64,000 nt of DNA, from positions 1,364,001 to 1,428,000 of the forward strand of contig NZ_CP066775.1 of NCBI RefSeq assembly GCF_009754905.2. Reading direction: 5' to 3'. This DNA is from Mucilaginibacter ginkgonis. Lineage in GTDB: Bacteria; Bacteroidota; Bacteroidia; Sphingobacteriales; Sphingobacteriaceae. Positions 31,756 to 41,644 of this stretch are shown in pieces. The notes beneath the pieces are model-generated. The model ran no database searches. It was not told where the DNA came from and was given only the letters and a program-made list of their open reading frames with translations. Each line of letters begins with the position of its first letter. Within the stretch, counting starts at the first letter, position 1. Position numbers and translations under genes: made by a program.

Positions 31756-34332
31756 TTAGGCTAGATTTCTGCCCGCATTTACAATGCCGTAAACTGTACG
31801 CACAACTAATTTAGAATAGATGTTGTTAAGCTCTTCGTCGCTGCTGTTGTTTAAAAGATTCAAGGCATAGTGCTGAATCATCACTAAAGGCAAAACAATT
31901 TTCTCGCGAATGGCGATCGATTTTTTTTCGATCGGATATGCCTGCATCAGTGTATTTGTATTCGTTAATTGGAGCAGCAATTTTTTAGTTAGCTCAAACT
32001 CATTATACAGCATTGTCCAAAACTGTCCAAAATGTTCGTCCTCTTTTAAGTGAGCCGTAACGCGGAAATCGGACTTAGACATAGACATCATACAATTGTC
32101 TATCATTGTTTTAAAGAACCCCGACCGCTCATACAATTCAACAATTTCATCCCAATGCCCCTCTCCTTTCATCTTTTCTAAAGCACTACCTAAGCCATAA
32201 AACCCGGGGATGTTTTGTTTTAATTGGCTCCAGGAAGTTACAAAACTTATAGCACGCAGGTCTTCAAGTTTTAGCGGAGCATCGCTGTTTCGTTTTGTTG
32301 GCCGGCTGCTGATATTCACCGCAGACAACAGTTTTAGCGGACTTAGTTTTTCCAGGTATTCTGTAAACAACGGGTGCTTGCGCAGCGATAAAAATTTCTC
32401 GTGGCTCACATCCGCCATCGAGCTGATCAAATCTTTATGCCTGTTGTCGAGCAAGTCTTTATGGTTTTCGTTTAATGCCGATACGATGCCAGCGTTAAAC
32501 AATTGTTCAATGTTGAACCGTGCGGTATCTATAGATCCGTATTGTGAACTTACGGTCTGCCCCTGGATGGTTAACTGAATGTGGTTGTTGGCGATCTCTT
32601 TACCCATGGAAGCATAAAACCGGTGTGTTTTACCGCCACCACGGGCGGGTGGTCCCCCTCTCCCATCAAAAAATGCAAGATCGATATCATACTTTCTGGC
32701 AATCGCGGTCAACTCAACCTTTGCCTTATAAATAGACCAATTTGCCATCAAATAGCCCCCATCTTTGGTGCTGTCAGAAAAGCCGAGCATGATCGCTTGT
32801 TTGTTGCCTCGAAGTGCCAGGTGCTTTTTGTAAAATGGATGGTTGTAAAGCGTCTCCATAACCTGTGCCGCCACCTTTAAGTCGGCAACGGTTTCGAATA
32901 ACGGCATGAAATCAATAGTAAGTTCTTCAGTTTTCCATCCACTGAATAAATACAGGTTCATTAACTGCAAAATATCCGACGCTTGCTGGCAATTGCTTAT
33001 TATAAAACGATTACAGGCTTTTTCGCCGTTTTGCTGCTGAATATTTTTGACCAGTCGAATGGTATCAAGGGTATCCTTCACCATTTCATCAGCGTCGTCC
33101 GGGCAAATAAAATCAGCCTCCGTGAAACTCATCGATTTGATTTTTTGCTCTTCCTCCAGATCCGTGTATCCGTTAGGTATAGGAATGTGTAATTGCCCAG
33201 TGATGTAAGCATAAACTTTTCGCAGAATGCGGCTATCCTGGCGAATATCCAGTGTGGCGAAGTAACATCCGAAAAGCTTTATTTTTGCAGAAAGGTCATC
33301 TACGATATCTGTAAAAAGCGCATAGTTTTCTTTTACTAAAACATCACGAACGCTGCTTAACAATTGTAGCATTTCGTCTTTCTCGTCTATCGGTTTTTCA
33401 ACCGGATTAAATGCGTTTTGATAGAGAATATTTTCCAGGCGCTGCATAGCTTCTTCTACACCCTTAAAAGTTATGCGACGTTTCGCAACCCTAAAATCGC
33501 GGTAATAACACCGGAAAATGATCTGACGTAATAAAGCGGATACAGTACGCGTTGCATCAGTTCTTACGTTAGGGTTGCCATCGCGGTCGCCGCCGGGCCA
33601 AAAGCCCATTTCGAGTAACTGATCGGCTATATCGGCCGTGTCAAAAACCTCGTTTAAACGCTGTTGTGTAGCTGGCATGGCGTAATAGAAAATATTTTCT
33701 AAAAACCATATCAGACTAACAGCCTCATCTACAGGTGTCGGCGACTTTTGATTGAAAAACGGCGTCTTGCCCAGTTGTTGCAACAACTGGTTGATCGTGT
33801 TGATATCGTTTGTTTTAAGCGCTTCTGTAAGGTCTGTAATGATGCCTAATACCCGGCTTGGATAAAACTGAGTAGGATGCGCAGTTAGCACCAACCGCAA
33901 TGAGAAATCCTTAAGCTTTTCTTTAACTAACGCCCGCTTCTCTTCATTGTTACCTATCTGTTGAATAAGGTTTTGCAGCGTGCCGCTGTCTTCAAACCTG
34001 GTAACTTTATTAAAGGACGAATCCTCAATGGCATCAAATAATACTACCTGCCTTTCAATATACTGCAAAAACCTGAACAGGCGATTTAACTGCTCGCGGT
34101 GATCGATCTTAGGAGCATACTGCTGAAAGAAAGATTCGATAATTTCCGTAGGCTCTTGCCTTGCCGCTGCTCCTTTTTCGCAATGCGCGCTAAAGAACGG
34201 CAGCAGGTTGCCGGTATCCTTTACCTGGTAGAAAGGAAGCGTAAGGAACAAACTGTTATAAAGTTCGAAACGGGTAACCACTTCCTGGTTAAAAACACCT
34301 TCGCGATGGGTTAAGTCTTGGGTAGATGACAT
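31756..34332 (-). CDS. ppc: Phosphoenolpyruvate carboxylase (Bacteroidetes type)
   Basis: Forms oxaloacetate from PEP and bicarbonate to refill the TCA cycle. About 858 residues from the ATG at 34332 (MSSTQDLTHREG); the longer frame upstream is not typical. Catalytic motifs are LTAHPTQFYPSRVL (with the variant Q of this subfamily), FWPGGDRDGNPNV, FFDGRGGPPARGGGKTH and GQTVSSQYG. Divergent from the FUSC-family gene, sharing a 163-bp intergenic region. Confidence 0.92.
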   Translation of the reverse strand: MSSTQDLTHREGVFNQEVVTRFELYNSLFLTLPFYQVKDTGNLLPFFSAHCEKGAAARQEPTEIIESFFQQYAPKIDHREQLNRLFRFLQYIERQVVLFDAIEDSSFNKVTRFEDSGTLQNLIQQIGNNEEKRALVKEKLKDFSLRLVLTAHPTQFYPSRVLGIITDLTEALKTNDINTINQLLQQLGKTPFFNQKSPTPVDEAVSLIWFLENIFYYAMPATQQRLNEVFDTADIADQLLEMGFWPGGDRDGNPNVRTDATRTVSALLRQIIFRCYYRDFRVAKRRITFKGVEEAMQRLENILYQNAFNPVEKPIDEKDEMLQLLSSVRDVLVKENYALFTDIVDDLSAKIKLFGCYFATLDIRQDSRILRKVYAYITGQLHIPIPNGYTDLEEEQKIKSMSFTEADFICPDDADEMVKDTLDTIRLVKNIQQQNGEKACNRFIISNCQQASDILQLMNLYLFSGWKTEELTIDFMPLFETVADLKVAAQVMETLYNHPFYKKHLALRGNKQAIMLGFSDSTKDGGYLMANWSIYKAKVELTAIARKYDIDLAFFDGRGGPPARGGGKTHRFYASMGKEIANNHIQLTIQGQTVSSQYGSIDTARFNIEQLFNAGIVSALNENHKDLLDNRHKDLISSMADVSHEKFLSLRKHPLFTEYLEKLSPLKLLSAVNISSRPTKRNSDAPLKLEDLRAISFVTSWSQLKQNIPGFYGLGSALEKMKGEGHWDEIVELYERSGFFKTMIDNCMMSMSKSDFRVTAHLKEDEHFGQFWTMLYNEFELTKKLLLQLTNTNTLMQAYPIEKKSIAIREKIVLPLVMIQHYALNLLNNSSDEELNNIYSKLVVRTVYGIVNAGRNLA

Positions 34333-34495
34333 AGTAAATATTATTGCGATACCAGCAAAACGCAGCCTGTCACAGCATGTTTGGCCATGAGGTAAATATA
34401 GAGATATCGTTAATAATTGGTATTGGTTGCGCCGCTTTTGCAATTATCATATATGCCCCAAAACATTTATTGTAATTTTGCGCTGATACATTTTT

Positions 34496-36682
34496 ATGGA
34501 CACCCATTCGCGCGAAATCAGGAGTTTCTTTTACAGCCAATACTTCTCAGACGGCTTGCGTATATCTATTGGTGTCTTGGTCCCGTCGTTTATATTAGCG
34601 CAGTTTGGCGAACTGCAGCTTGGCTTAACGCTTTCTTTAGGCGCTGTATGTATTTGTGGTGTCGACTCGCCCGGCCCGACCCGGTACAAGCGAAACGCCA
34701 TGCTGGTATGTAATGCCTTAATGTTTGTTGTGGCAATGATTACAGGCTATGCCCGGTTGACCATCTACACGCTTGGGGTAGAGATAGCTTTGTTCTCCTT
34801 TTTGTTCTCCATGTTCACGGTTTACGGTACCAGGGCTACGTCTGTGGGTACGGCAGTACTGCTGGTGATGGTGTTCATGATCGGCAAAGCACTTGAAGCC
34901 AATGAAATATTACGTTACAGCATTGTTTTAACCTGCGGCGGAATTTGGTACATGGTGCTTAGCATGGTATTTTTCTCTATCAGACCATACCGTGCAGCGC
35001 AGCAGGCTTTGGCAGAAAACATCACAGATGTGGTTAGATTCCTGCGCATAAAGGCGGACTTCTACCTACCAGAGACAAATATTGAAAGCAATTATGCTAA
35101 ACTTGTTTCGCAGCAGGTGAAGGTAAGCGAACACCAGGATCAGATTCGCGAATTGCTTTTTAAAAGCCGTGCCCTGGTGCGCGAATCTACCAACGCGAGC
35201 CGTATATTGATATTGACTTTCGTCGACCTCGTTGATATGTTTGAACAGATCCTTGCCACACATTACGACTACAATGAGATGCGTGAACGTTTTAGGGATA
35301 CAAGCATCTTGCCGGACATAGCCAACCTGTTACAACAAATGGCAAATGAGTTAGACAACATTGGCTACGCTATATTAGCTAACTCGAGATACAAAATTGT
35401 TCGCGACTTTAGCCCAGATCTGGAAAAGCTAAAACAGCATATCGATAAAATAGCGGCAGAAAATAACACCAGTAACCTGGTGCTTAAAAAAGTGCTTATT
35501 AACCTCCGCGACCTAAGCCAAAAGATCACTGACATTCACAAGTATTACAATTCAAAATCTTCGGAAGGTTTGATCAAAAAAACCAATGATGTTGAGTTAG
35601 TAAAATTTGTAAATCACCAGGATTTCGCGCCTCATATTTTGTTTGACAACCTAACGTTTACATCAGCCGCTTTCAAACATGCATTACGCGTGTGTTTGGT
35701 CTGTGTAGCCGGTTTTGTAGCGACCAGAAGCAACGGGTTATTAGAGTTGGTAAATTTCATCACAGGCAAAAGAGTTGTTTTCGGCAACCATAGTTATTGG
35801 GTGTTACTAACTATCATTGTGATTTTGAAACCAGGCTTCAGCTTGTCTAAGCAGCGAAATATTCAAAGAGTGCTGGGCACACTCGCAGGCGGGTTAATCG
35901 GTGTTGTCATTTTAGCTTTCGTGACGAATAAAACCATCGAGATTGTTTTGCTGGTGTTTTTTATGATGGGCTCTTATAGTTTTTTGCGTATAAATTATAT
36001 AGTAAGCGTAATGTTCATGACACCGTACGTTCTTATTGTTTTTAGGTTTTTGGGTACAGCAGGTCATTACGATGTTGCCAAGGAACGTATTATTGATACC
36101 ATATTCGGCTCGATATTGTCAATTATTGCCAGTTACACCCTTTTTCCGTCCTGGGAGTCGCAGCAGCTGCGCGAAAGCTTGCATAAAGTGCTCGATGCCA
36201 ATATTAGGTATCTTCTGACCATCGCCGATGATCTTTTAGGCAAACCTGTTACAGTGACAGATTTCAAGCTTGCCCGTAAAGATGTATTTGTTAACTCGGC
36301 CAACCTTTCCGCAACCTTCGAGCGGATGGTGTCAGAGCCAAAGAGCAAACAGTCTAAGGCTAAAGACCTGCATAAATTTGTTGTTTTAAATCATATCTTG
36401 TCATCTTATTTGTCCACCATAGCTGCCAGTCTAAATGGTAAGAAGGTGCAGCATCTTCGTGCGGATAACTTTAAATTGATGCGCCGAAGTATTGCTGTGC
36501 TGAACGATAACAGCAAAAAATTAGGTGGTAAAAGTATGGACCTGGTGGTTGACAAACTTGATTTGGGTAATACTTTGGATACCACAGATCCCGACCAGCA
36601 ATTGCTTAAAGAGCAGCTCAACTTTGTTAATAAGATCAGCGTAGATATTGGCAGGATCACCGACAATTTGATTTTACAATAG
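34496..36682 (+). CDS. FUSC/YccS-type inner-membrane protein
   Basis: A 728-residue protein with two blocks of hydrophobic helices (about 20-170 and 395-545), each followed by a long helical cytoplasmic part. This is the duplicated layout of FUSC proteins (fusaric-acid resistance/YccS/YhfK). The second block includes FGNHSYWVLLTIIVILKPGFSLSKQRNIQRVLGTLAGGLIG, the family signature. They are thought to export aromatic or organic acids; substrate unknown. It overlaps the convergent PIN-PhoH gene by 9 bp. A -7-like TAATTTTG lies at about 34472. Confidence 0.85.
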   Translation: MDTHSREIRSFFYSQYFSDGLRISIGVLVPSFILAQFGELQLGLTLSLGAVCICGVDSPGPTRYKRNAMLVCNALMFVVAMITGYARLTIYTLGVEIALFSFLFSMFTVYGTRATSVGTAVLLVMVFMIGKALEANEILRYSIVLTCGGIWYMVLSMVFFSIRPYRAAQQALAENITDVVRFLRIKADFYLPETNIESNYAKLVSQQVKVSEHQDQIRELLFKSRALVRESTNASRILILTFVDLVDMFEQILATHYDYNEMRERFRDTSILPDIANLLQQMANELDNIGYAILANSRYKIVRDFSPDLEKLKQHIDKIAAENNTSNLVLKKVLINLRDLSQKITDIHKYYNSKSSEGLIKKTNDVELVKFVNHQDFAPHILFDNLTFTSAAFKHALRVCLVCVAGFVATRSNGLLELVNFITGKRVVFGNHSYWVLLTIIVILKPGFSLSKQRNIQRVLGTLAGGLIGVVILAFVTNKTIEIVLLVFFMMGSYSFLRINYIVSVMFMTPYVLIVFRFLGTAGHYDVAKERIIDTIFGSILSIIASYTLFPSWESQQLRESLHKVLDANIRYLLTIADDLLGKPVTVTDFKLARKDVFVNSANLSATFERMVSEPKSKQSKAKDLHKFVVLNHILSSYLSTIAASLNGKKVQHLRADNFKLMRRSIAVLNDNSKKLGGKSMDLVVDKLDLGNTLDTTDPDQQLLKEQLNFVNKISVDIGRITDNLILQ

Positions 36683-38023
36683 TTCTGTCGCCAGGTTCGC
36701 CAGTTCGCTTCGCTCGCCTTTCTGCAAAGTGATATGCGCATACAACGGATGATCTTTTGCACGGTCTATCAGGTAAGACAAGCCGTTGCTCTCTGCATCA
36801 AGGTAAGGCGTGTCTATCTGGTATATATCGCCTGTAAATACAAACTTGCTGTTCTCCCCTGCTCTTGAAATGATAGTTTTTACCTCATGAGGGGTTAGGT
36901 TTTGCGCTTCATCAACAATAAAAAATATTTTAGTTAGTGTTCGACCGCGTATGAAGGCCAGTGGTGCGATGGATATTTTGTCGGTTGTGACCAATTCATC
37001 TATCTTTTGCTGCATTTTAGTATCATCGGCAAATTGCTCACGGATAAATTTCAGATTATCCCAAATTGGCGCCATATAAGGGTCGACCTTGCTTTTTACA
37101 TCACCGGGCAGAAAACCAATGTCTTTATTACTAAGCGGCACGATAGGCCTGGTCACGTACACTTGGCGGTACGTTTTCCGCTGCTCAAGGGCCGAGGCTA
37201 GTGCGATGAGTGTTTTACCCGTACCGGCGTTTCCTTGGATGGTTACCAACTTTATATCGGGGTCTAAAAGCGCATGGATTGCAAATGCCTGTTCGGGGTT
37301 CTTTGGCACGATGTTAAATGCGCTCTGATCAACAACGTGCTCAATAACGTCTTTATCACTGTTGTAAAAACCCAGCGCAGTTTTATTTTTACTGTTGAGT
37401 GTATAAAACCTGTTGCCCGGCGGCGGTACAAGCCCCAGATCTTCTGGCGAAGCAAGCCTGTTTTTGAGAAATTGGTTGATAATTTTCTCGGTCAGCTTGT
37501 CTGCCGATGTTTTACCGCTATATAGCTCGTCAAGATTTTTAACCTTACCGGTCTCATAATCTTCGGCGTTGATATTTAAAGATTTAGCTTTTAAGCGAAG
37601 ACAAATATCTTTAGATACCAAGATAACTTTACAATCTGCGCATTCTTGCTTTAGACCTAGGGCCGCATTTAAAATACGGTGGTCTATTTTGCCCTGGCCA
37701 AAGATCTTTTCAGCGTTAATAGTTGGCGATGGGTTGTCCATCACGACCCGGAAATTACCTTTATTAGTTCCCGGCAAAGGAACCCAATCGTTTAAGGTTT
37801 GATTTGCGGCCATTTCATCCATTAGCCGGATAAAACTGCGTGCCTCAAAATTGCGGGTATCATTCCCGCTTTTCATGTTGTCCAATTCTTCTAATACCTG
37901 CACAGGGATAGCAACATCATGTTCCTGGAAATTGCGGAAGGCATCGTGGTCATACAATATTACCGAAGTATCCAGAACAAATATTTTCTTAGCTCCGCCG
38001 TTGCGGCTCTTTTCTTTAGACAT
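36674..38023 (-). CDS. PIN-PhoH fusion ATPase/ribonuclease
   Basis: A 449-residue PhoH2-type protein. The N-terminal PIN nuclease domain (about 10-150, with VLDTSVILYDHDAF and acidic residues later) is joined to a PhoH ATPase domain (about 230-440). This has Walker A GNAGTGKTLIAL, Walker B FFIVDEAQNLTPHEVK and FTGDIYQID. The family couples RNA unwinding to cleavage. Convergent with the FUSC gene. Confidence 0.9.
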   Translation of the reverse strand: MSKEKSRNGGAKKIFVLDTSVILYDHDAFRNFQEHDVAIPVQVLEELDNMKSGNDTRNFEARSFIRLMDEMAANQTLNDWVPLPGTNKGNFRVVMDNPSPTINAEKIFGQGKIDHRILNAALGLKQECADCKVILVSKDICLRLKAKSLNINAEDYETGKVKNLDELYSGKTSADKLTEKIINQFLKNRLASPEDLGLVPPPGNRFYTLNSKNKTALGFYNSDKDVIEHVVDQSAFNIVPKNPEQAFAIHALLDPDIKLVTIQGNAGTGKTLIALASALEQRKTYRQVYVTRPIVPLSNKDIGFLPGDVKSKVDPYMAPIWDNLKFIREQFADDTKMQQKIDELVTTDKISIAPLAFIRGRTLTKIFFIVDEAQNLTPHEVKTIISRAGENSKFVFTGDIYQIDTPYLDAESNGLSYLIDRAKDHPLYAHITLQKGERSELANLATELL

Positions 38024-38100
38024 GGTGCTAAATTAAAATATTTTGACGGGTGAAAGAACTGACGCACAATTTGTGGTATAAATTTTAAGAGAGTTCTTAA

Positions 38101-38565
38101 AAGCAAAACGGAGGCCAACTTCCTTTCAGATGTTGCCTCCGTTTCTAACTCCTCGCCGGCCGTAGCCGTTTTGAAGTACCAATAACGTTTTCTCGTATTT
38201 AACCGATCTGACTTCCTTTGCCGACTCGCAGCATTTACTCGTCAAGACCATTGCCTATGTCTCATTTTCCCCCATAGGGTGTTATAAAACAGCAATACCC
38301 CTTTTAAATTAACCACGGTAATTATACACTGGCGTTTCCGTTGATTCCTGAAAGCGGTATTCATCTGCCGGTACATTCACATGCCCATCTCAGCTTGTTC
38401 AGCTATACATCCTCAAACTTCCACTCTTATGGTTCCTGTTCACACACTCACCAATTTAGTGCTTGATTTTTCCTTAGTCATTTAGAGACTTCCCTTGATC
38501 TTTAGCTTGCCCGAAGGGTCGCCCGATTCAATTTCCGTATCTCAAGGCTGTCAAAGTACGTCGTT
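38101..38565 (-). ncRNA. Long non-coding RNA candidate, copy 1
   Basis: Read leftward from about 38565. The first about 82 nt (38484-38565) match copy 2 (39229-39311) with 5 substitutions and one indel. A second shared block, GGGGTA(T/C)TGCT on the minus strand, lies at about 38290-38300, at a similar distance from the start. The end is a terminator: arms 38135-38144 and 38105-38115, then TTTTGCTTTT. A CTTG at -33 lies upstream (38604-38607) but its -7 is weak. No ORF of quality is present. It does not match the landmarks of RNase P RNA or tmRNA. Confidence 0.55.
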
Positions 38566-38842
38566 CTTGATGTTTGCAATATGGAGTTTATATCAACACG
38601 TGTCAAGTGAAAATTTAAAATAATTGTAAAGTATTTATTAAAACACTGTAAATGAGCGAGATTATTTTTGCGGTAGTATTTTACTGCATTTTGGTGGAGA
38701 ATTTAGACAGCTTTCAGAAATTAACCTGTCGGCCCCGGCTGGGCACTGTATGCTGACGAAAGTTAGTAAGACAAATGTTCGTTTGGGTTGGTGCGCCCGC
38801 TAGATTTGCCTTTGATAAAAATTGAATATGAACATATGGAAA

Positions 38843-39311
38843 AGCAAAACGGAGACACCTTCTTTTCAGACGATGCCTCCGTTTTTAACTCTGCGCCCAA
38901 CCATAGCCGGGTTCAAAGTATCTGAACCGCTTGATAGTATTTTTAACCGGCCTGCTCTCATTAAACGCCTAAACGTAAATATTAGCCCGACCACCGCTGT
39001 ATACACCATTCTCCTAAAAGTATTGCGTAAAGCAGTACCCCTGGTAAATTTGCCTGCACCATTTTTAAAGCCGACGTGATTATCGTTTTCTAAGTGATCT
39101 TTAACTCACCGGTCTTTCGCTTGCGCTAAGTGTCGGGTATTGTTCAGTGTTGACCTCGAAGTGATCTCACTCTTATAATTTACGCTTGCGCGTTCATTAA
39201 TTTGGCGATCTAATTTCTGCAGTAACTTAGGGACTTCCCTTGATCTTTAGCTTGCCCGAAGGTTCGCCCGATTCAATTTCCGTATCCCGGGGCTGTTCAA
39301 AGTACGTCGTT
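38843..39311 (-). ncRNA. Long non-coding RNA candidate, copy 2
   Basis: A tandem paralogue of the 38101-38565 unit, 742 bp away in the same orientation. The upstream promoter on the minus strand is CTTG (39353-39350), 20 bp, TACCTTAG (39329-39322). The 5' conserved block is 39229-39311, the shared internal block is near 39036-39046 and the terminal hairpin has arms 38875-38885 and 38846-38854 before TTTTGCTTTTCC. The middle parts have diverged while ends and length (about 470 nt) are kept, as expected of a structured RNA family. The 38576-38842 spacer between the units holds no gene. Confidence 0.6.
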
Positions 39312-39549
39312 TCCGATATTTCTAAGGTAGGTGCGTCAATGCCTTTCTGCAAGAAAATAAAACAGAAGTTATAAACCAGAAATCCACAATAATTGCCACT
39401 TTATTAACATTTACTTACACCTTGATAAACAAGAAGTTATGAATTGTAACAGTTTTTTATTAATGCAATATTAACATATAGTTTATCAACATTTTATGTA
39501 AAATACCTTGATTTTCTTATTAAAAGTAATCTTGAAAAACGAATGCTTA

Positions 39550-40308
39550 TCAAATTTTTTCGGTGAGATGCCGCCAATATCTTTTAGGTACGTGGCGTAA
39601 ATGGAGCTTGGTATTTTTACGCGCCGGAATATTCACGCTGTTAAAATAATTCTTCCACAGATCCTGATATAGCACTTCATTTTCATTAAAGGCTGCGATC
39701 GCATTACCCGGATCAAGCGTGGCGAAGTCAAGAGAAATATATTGTGTATCGTGGATGTCATAGTATACTCCATAGCTGCGCCTTATATCATAAATGATCC
39801 ATTTTTGATCGGCATACCTGTCTCTAAAATGCTTAACCAATAGCGGCAAAACATTAAAATCGGGCTCTATGGTAGCGTAATACGTATTATCTTTAAGTTC
39901 TTTAAACCTGATGAAGGCTTCCATACGATGTCGCTCGCGCCGTACACTTCTAACAATTTCAGACACCCGCATCACATATTTATTGCCGTAGTCTTCTTCT
40001 ACATTTTGCGACGAGTCGAACACATAACGGATGTACCCTAACAAATTATCGTCCTCGCCATCCATCTCTGCTAAATGGGCGGCATATAACCTTTGCAATC
40101 CCATTGCAGAAAGCTTCTGCTTCAAACCTTTTAACACACGGTCAGCACGGGTATTTTCAGTTACTACCTTAATTGTATTTTCGAATAACGCGGTATTGAG
40201 CCACTCCCCTTTTTTAATGCGCACCAGATCAAGCCGGTGTTCATAAATTTCAAAAACGGCTGTTAACAGGCCTTCAAAGGTGCCATCGTATATCAGGGTG
40301 GTTATCAA
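39550..40308 (-). CDS. Putative DNA-repair partner protein (TIGR03915/DUF4130 family)
   Basis: A 252-residue protein starting ITTLIYDGTFEGLLTAVFEIYE, the signature of the family that accompanies a radical-SAM repair protein. It contains RHRMEAFIRFKEL...YYATIEPDFNVLPLLVKHFRDRYADQKWIIYD and ends YWRHLTEKI, reminiscent of uracil-DNA-glycosylase-linked partners. The start overlaps the stop of the upstream radical-SAM gene by 4 bp, so the two form one unit. Biochemistry unproven. Confidence 0.8.
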   Translation of the reverse strand: MITTLIYDGTFEGLLTAVFEIYEHRLDLVRIKKGEWLNTALFENTIKVVTENTRADRVLKGLKQKLSAMGLQRLYAAHLAEMDGEDDNLLGYIRYVFDSSQNVEEDYGNKYVMRVSEIVRSVRRERHRMEAFIRFKELKDNTYYATIEPDFNVLPLLVKHFRDRYADQKWIIYDIRRSYGVYYDIHDTQYISLDFATLDPGNAIAAFNENEVLYQDLWKNYFNSVNIPARKNTKLHLRHVPKRYWRHLTEKI

Positions 40309-41564
40309 AATAGACCTAATTGAACAGAACTATTCTTTAAGTATTTACTGCTCGATTCTGCCAGGATATATTGCTTAATGGCCGTTGCGGTAAGATCCCG
40401 CCTCTCAAACTTAGAACTGTGACAGGTGATGAAGTATCGTGCGCGGTTTATGGCAATGCCAATTTTTTTGAGCTGGTCCCAATTTAATTTGCCAAAGCGA
40501 CGTGCGCTAACAATCTTTTCTGCAGACTGAACACCTATACCTGGTACGCGTAAAATCACTTGCAAATCAGCCTTGTTAATATCTATCGGAAAAACATTAA
40601 GATTTCTCAAGGCCCACCCAAGTTTTGGATCGATATCTAAATCTAATAAAGGATTATTAGCGTTAACTATCTCATTTACATTAAATTGATAATTACGCAT
40701 TAGCCAATCTGCCTGATACAACCGGTTTTCGCGTACCATAGGTACATCAGAATTTAATGCGGGCAAGCGGTTGTCTTTTATTACCGGAACATAGCCTGAA
40801 TAATAAACCCGGCGTAATTTAAACCCGCGATAAAACTGATCGGCCATAGAAAGTATTTGCTGATCTGTCTCAGGTGTGGCGCCGATAATAACTTGTGTGC
40901 TTTGCCCCGCGGGAGCAAAAATCGGTGCTTTTTTAAAAAGCTTTTTTTCTTCTGACCTTAGAATGATCTCATTCTTTAAAAAGCCCATTGGCTTAATCAT
41001 GTCCTGGCGGTCTTTATCGGGCGCCAGTAATTTCAAACCTTCGGCCGTAGGCATTTCTAAATTAATACTTAAACGGTCGGCATATAGCCCGGCCTCGCGC
41101 ATTAGTTCATCACTTGCTCCCGGTATACTTTTTAAATGAATATAACCATTAAAATTGTGCTCAGTACGCAGCTTTTTGGCTACCTGCACCAAACGTTCCA
41201 TCGTATAATCGGCATCTTTAAAAATACCCGAGCTAAGGAATAAGCCTTCAATGTAATTTCGGCGATAAAAACTTATAGTAAGATCAACTACCTCCTGAAC
41301 GGTGAATGCAGCACGTTTTATATCATTGCTTTTTCGCGAAACGCAATAAGCACAATCGTAAATACAAACATTGGTAAGAAGTATCTTTAATAACGAAACA
41401 CATCGCCCATCTTCTGTATAGGTATGGCAAATGCCATTACTGGCGTTCCCCAAACCCTTATCCTTATTTTTACGCTTGCTCCCGCTCGAAGAACATGATA
41501 CATCATATTTAGCCGCATCGGCTAATATGTTTAGTTTCTCGGTAATCCGTTCTGCATTCATCAA
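40305..41564 (-). CDS. Radical SAM protein, putative DNA modification/repair (TIGR03916)
   Basis: A 419-residue protein. The radical-SAM cluster motif is C67-x3-C71-x2-C74 (CIYDCAYC), followed by a TIM-barrel part. The C-terminal helix-hairpin-helix (LQVILRVPGIGVQSAEKIVSAR) fits DNA binding. It overlaps the partner gene downstream by 4 bp; such pairs are predicted to repair or modify DNA. Start ATG 41564 (a second ATG 3 bp later is possible). Confidence 0.85.
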   Translation of the reverse strand: MMNAERITEKLNILADAAKYDVSCSSSGSKRKNKDKGLGNASNGICHTYTEDGRCVSLLKILLTNVCIYDCAYCVSRKSNDIKRAAFTVQEVVDLTISFYRRNYIEGLFLSSGIFKDADYTMERLVQVAKKLRTEHNFNGYIHLKSIPGASDELMREAGLYADRLSINLEMPTAEGLKLLAPDKDRQDMIKPMGFLKNEIILRSEEKKLFKKAPIFAPAGQSTQVIIGATPETDQQILSMADQFYRGFKLRRVYYSGYVPVIKDNRLPALNSDVPMVRENRLYQADWLMRNYQFNVNEIVNANNPLLDLDIDPKLGWALRNLNVFPIDINKADLQVILRVPGIGVQSAEKIVSARRFGKLNWDQLKKIGIAINRARYFITCHSSKFERRDLTATAIKQYILAESSSKYLKNSSVQLGLF

Positions 41565-41644
41565 ATCAAAAATACTAAAATATTTAGTATTAAGAATGAT
41601 GAAATAAATTATTTTTTCAGTAAAAAATTTAGCGGCTGAAAGTA

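Noticed and set aside
31756-34443. Longer N-terminus of PEP carboxylase (start 34443)
   Set aside because: The extra 37 residues are unlike the family and include intergenic sequence; ATG 34332 gives the expected N-terminus.
38822-39079. 85-aa rightward open frame
   Set aside because: It runs antisense through the RNA-like repeat unit and its terminator; the protein has no recognisable character.
38101-39311. tmRNA, RNase P RNA or group II intron remnant
   Set aside because: No tRNA-like acceptor end or tag frame, no GAGGAAAGTCC/ACAGAAA landmark, no intron 5' GUGYG or reverse-transcriptase gene. The duplicated units fit none of these.
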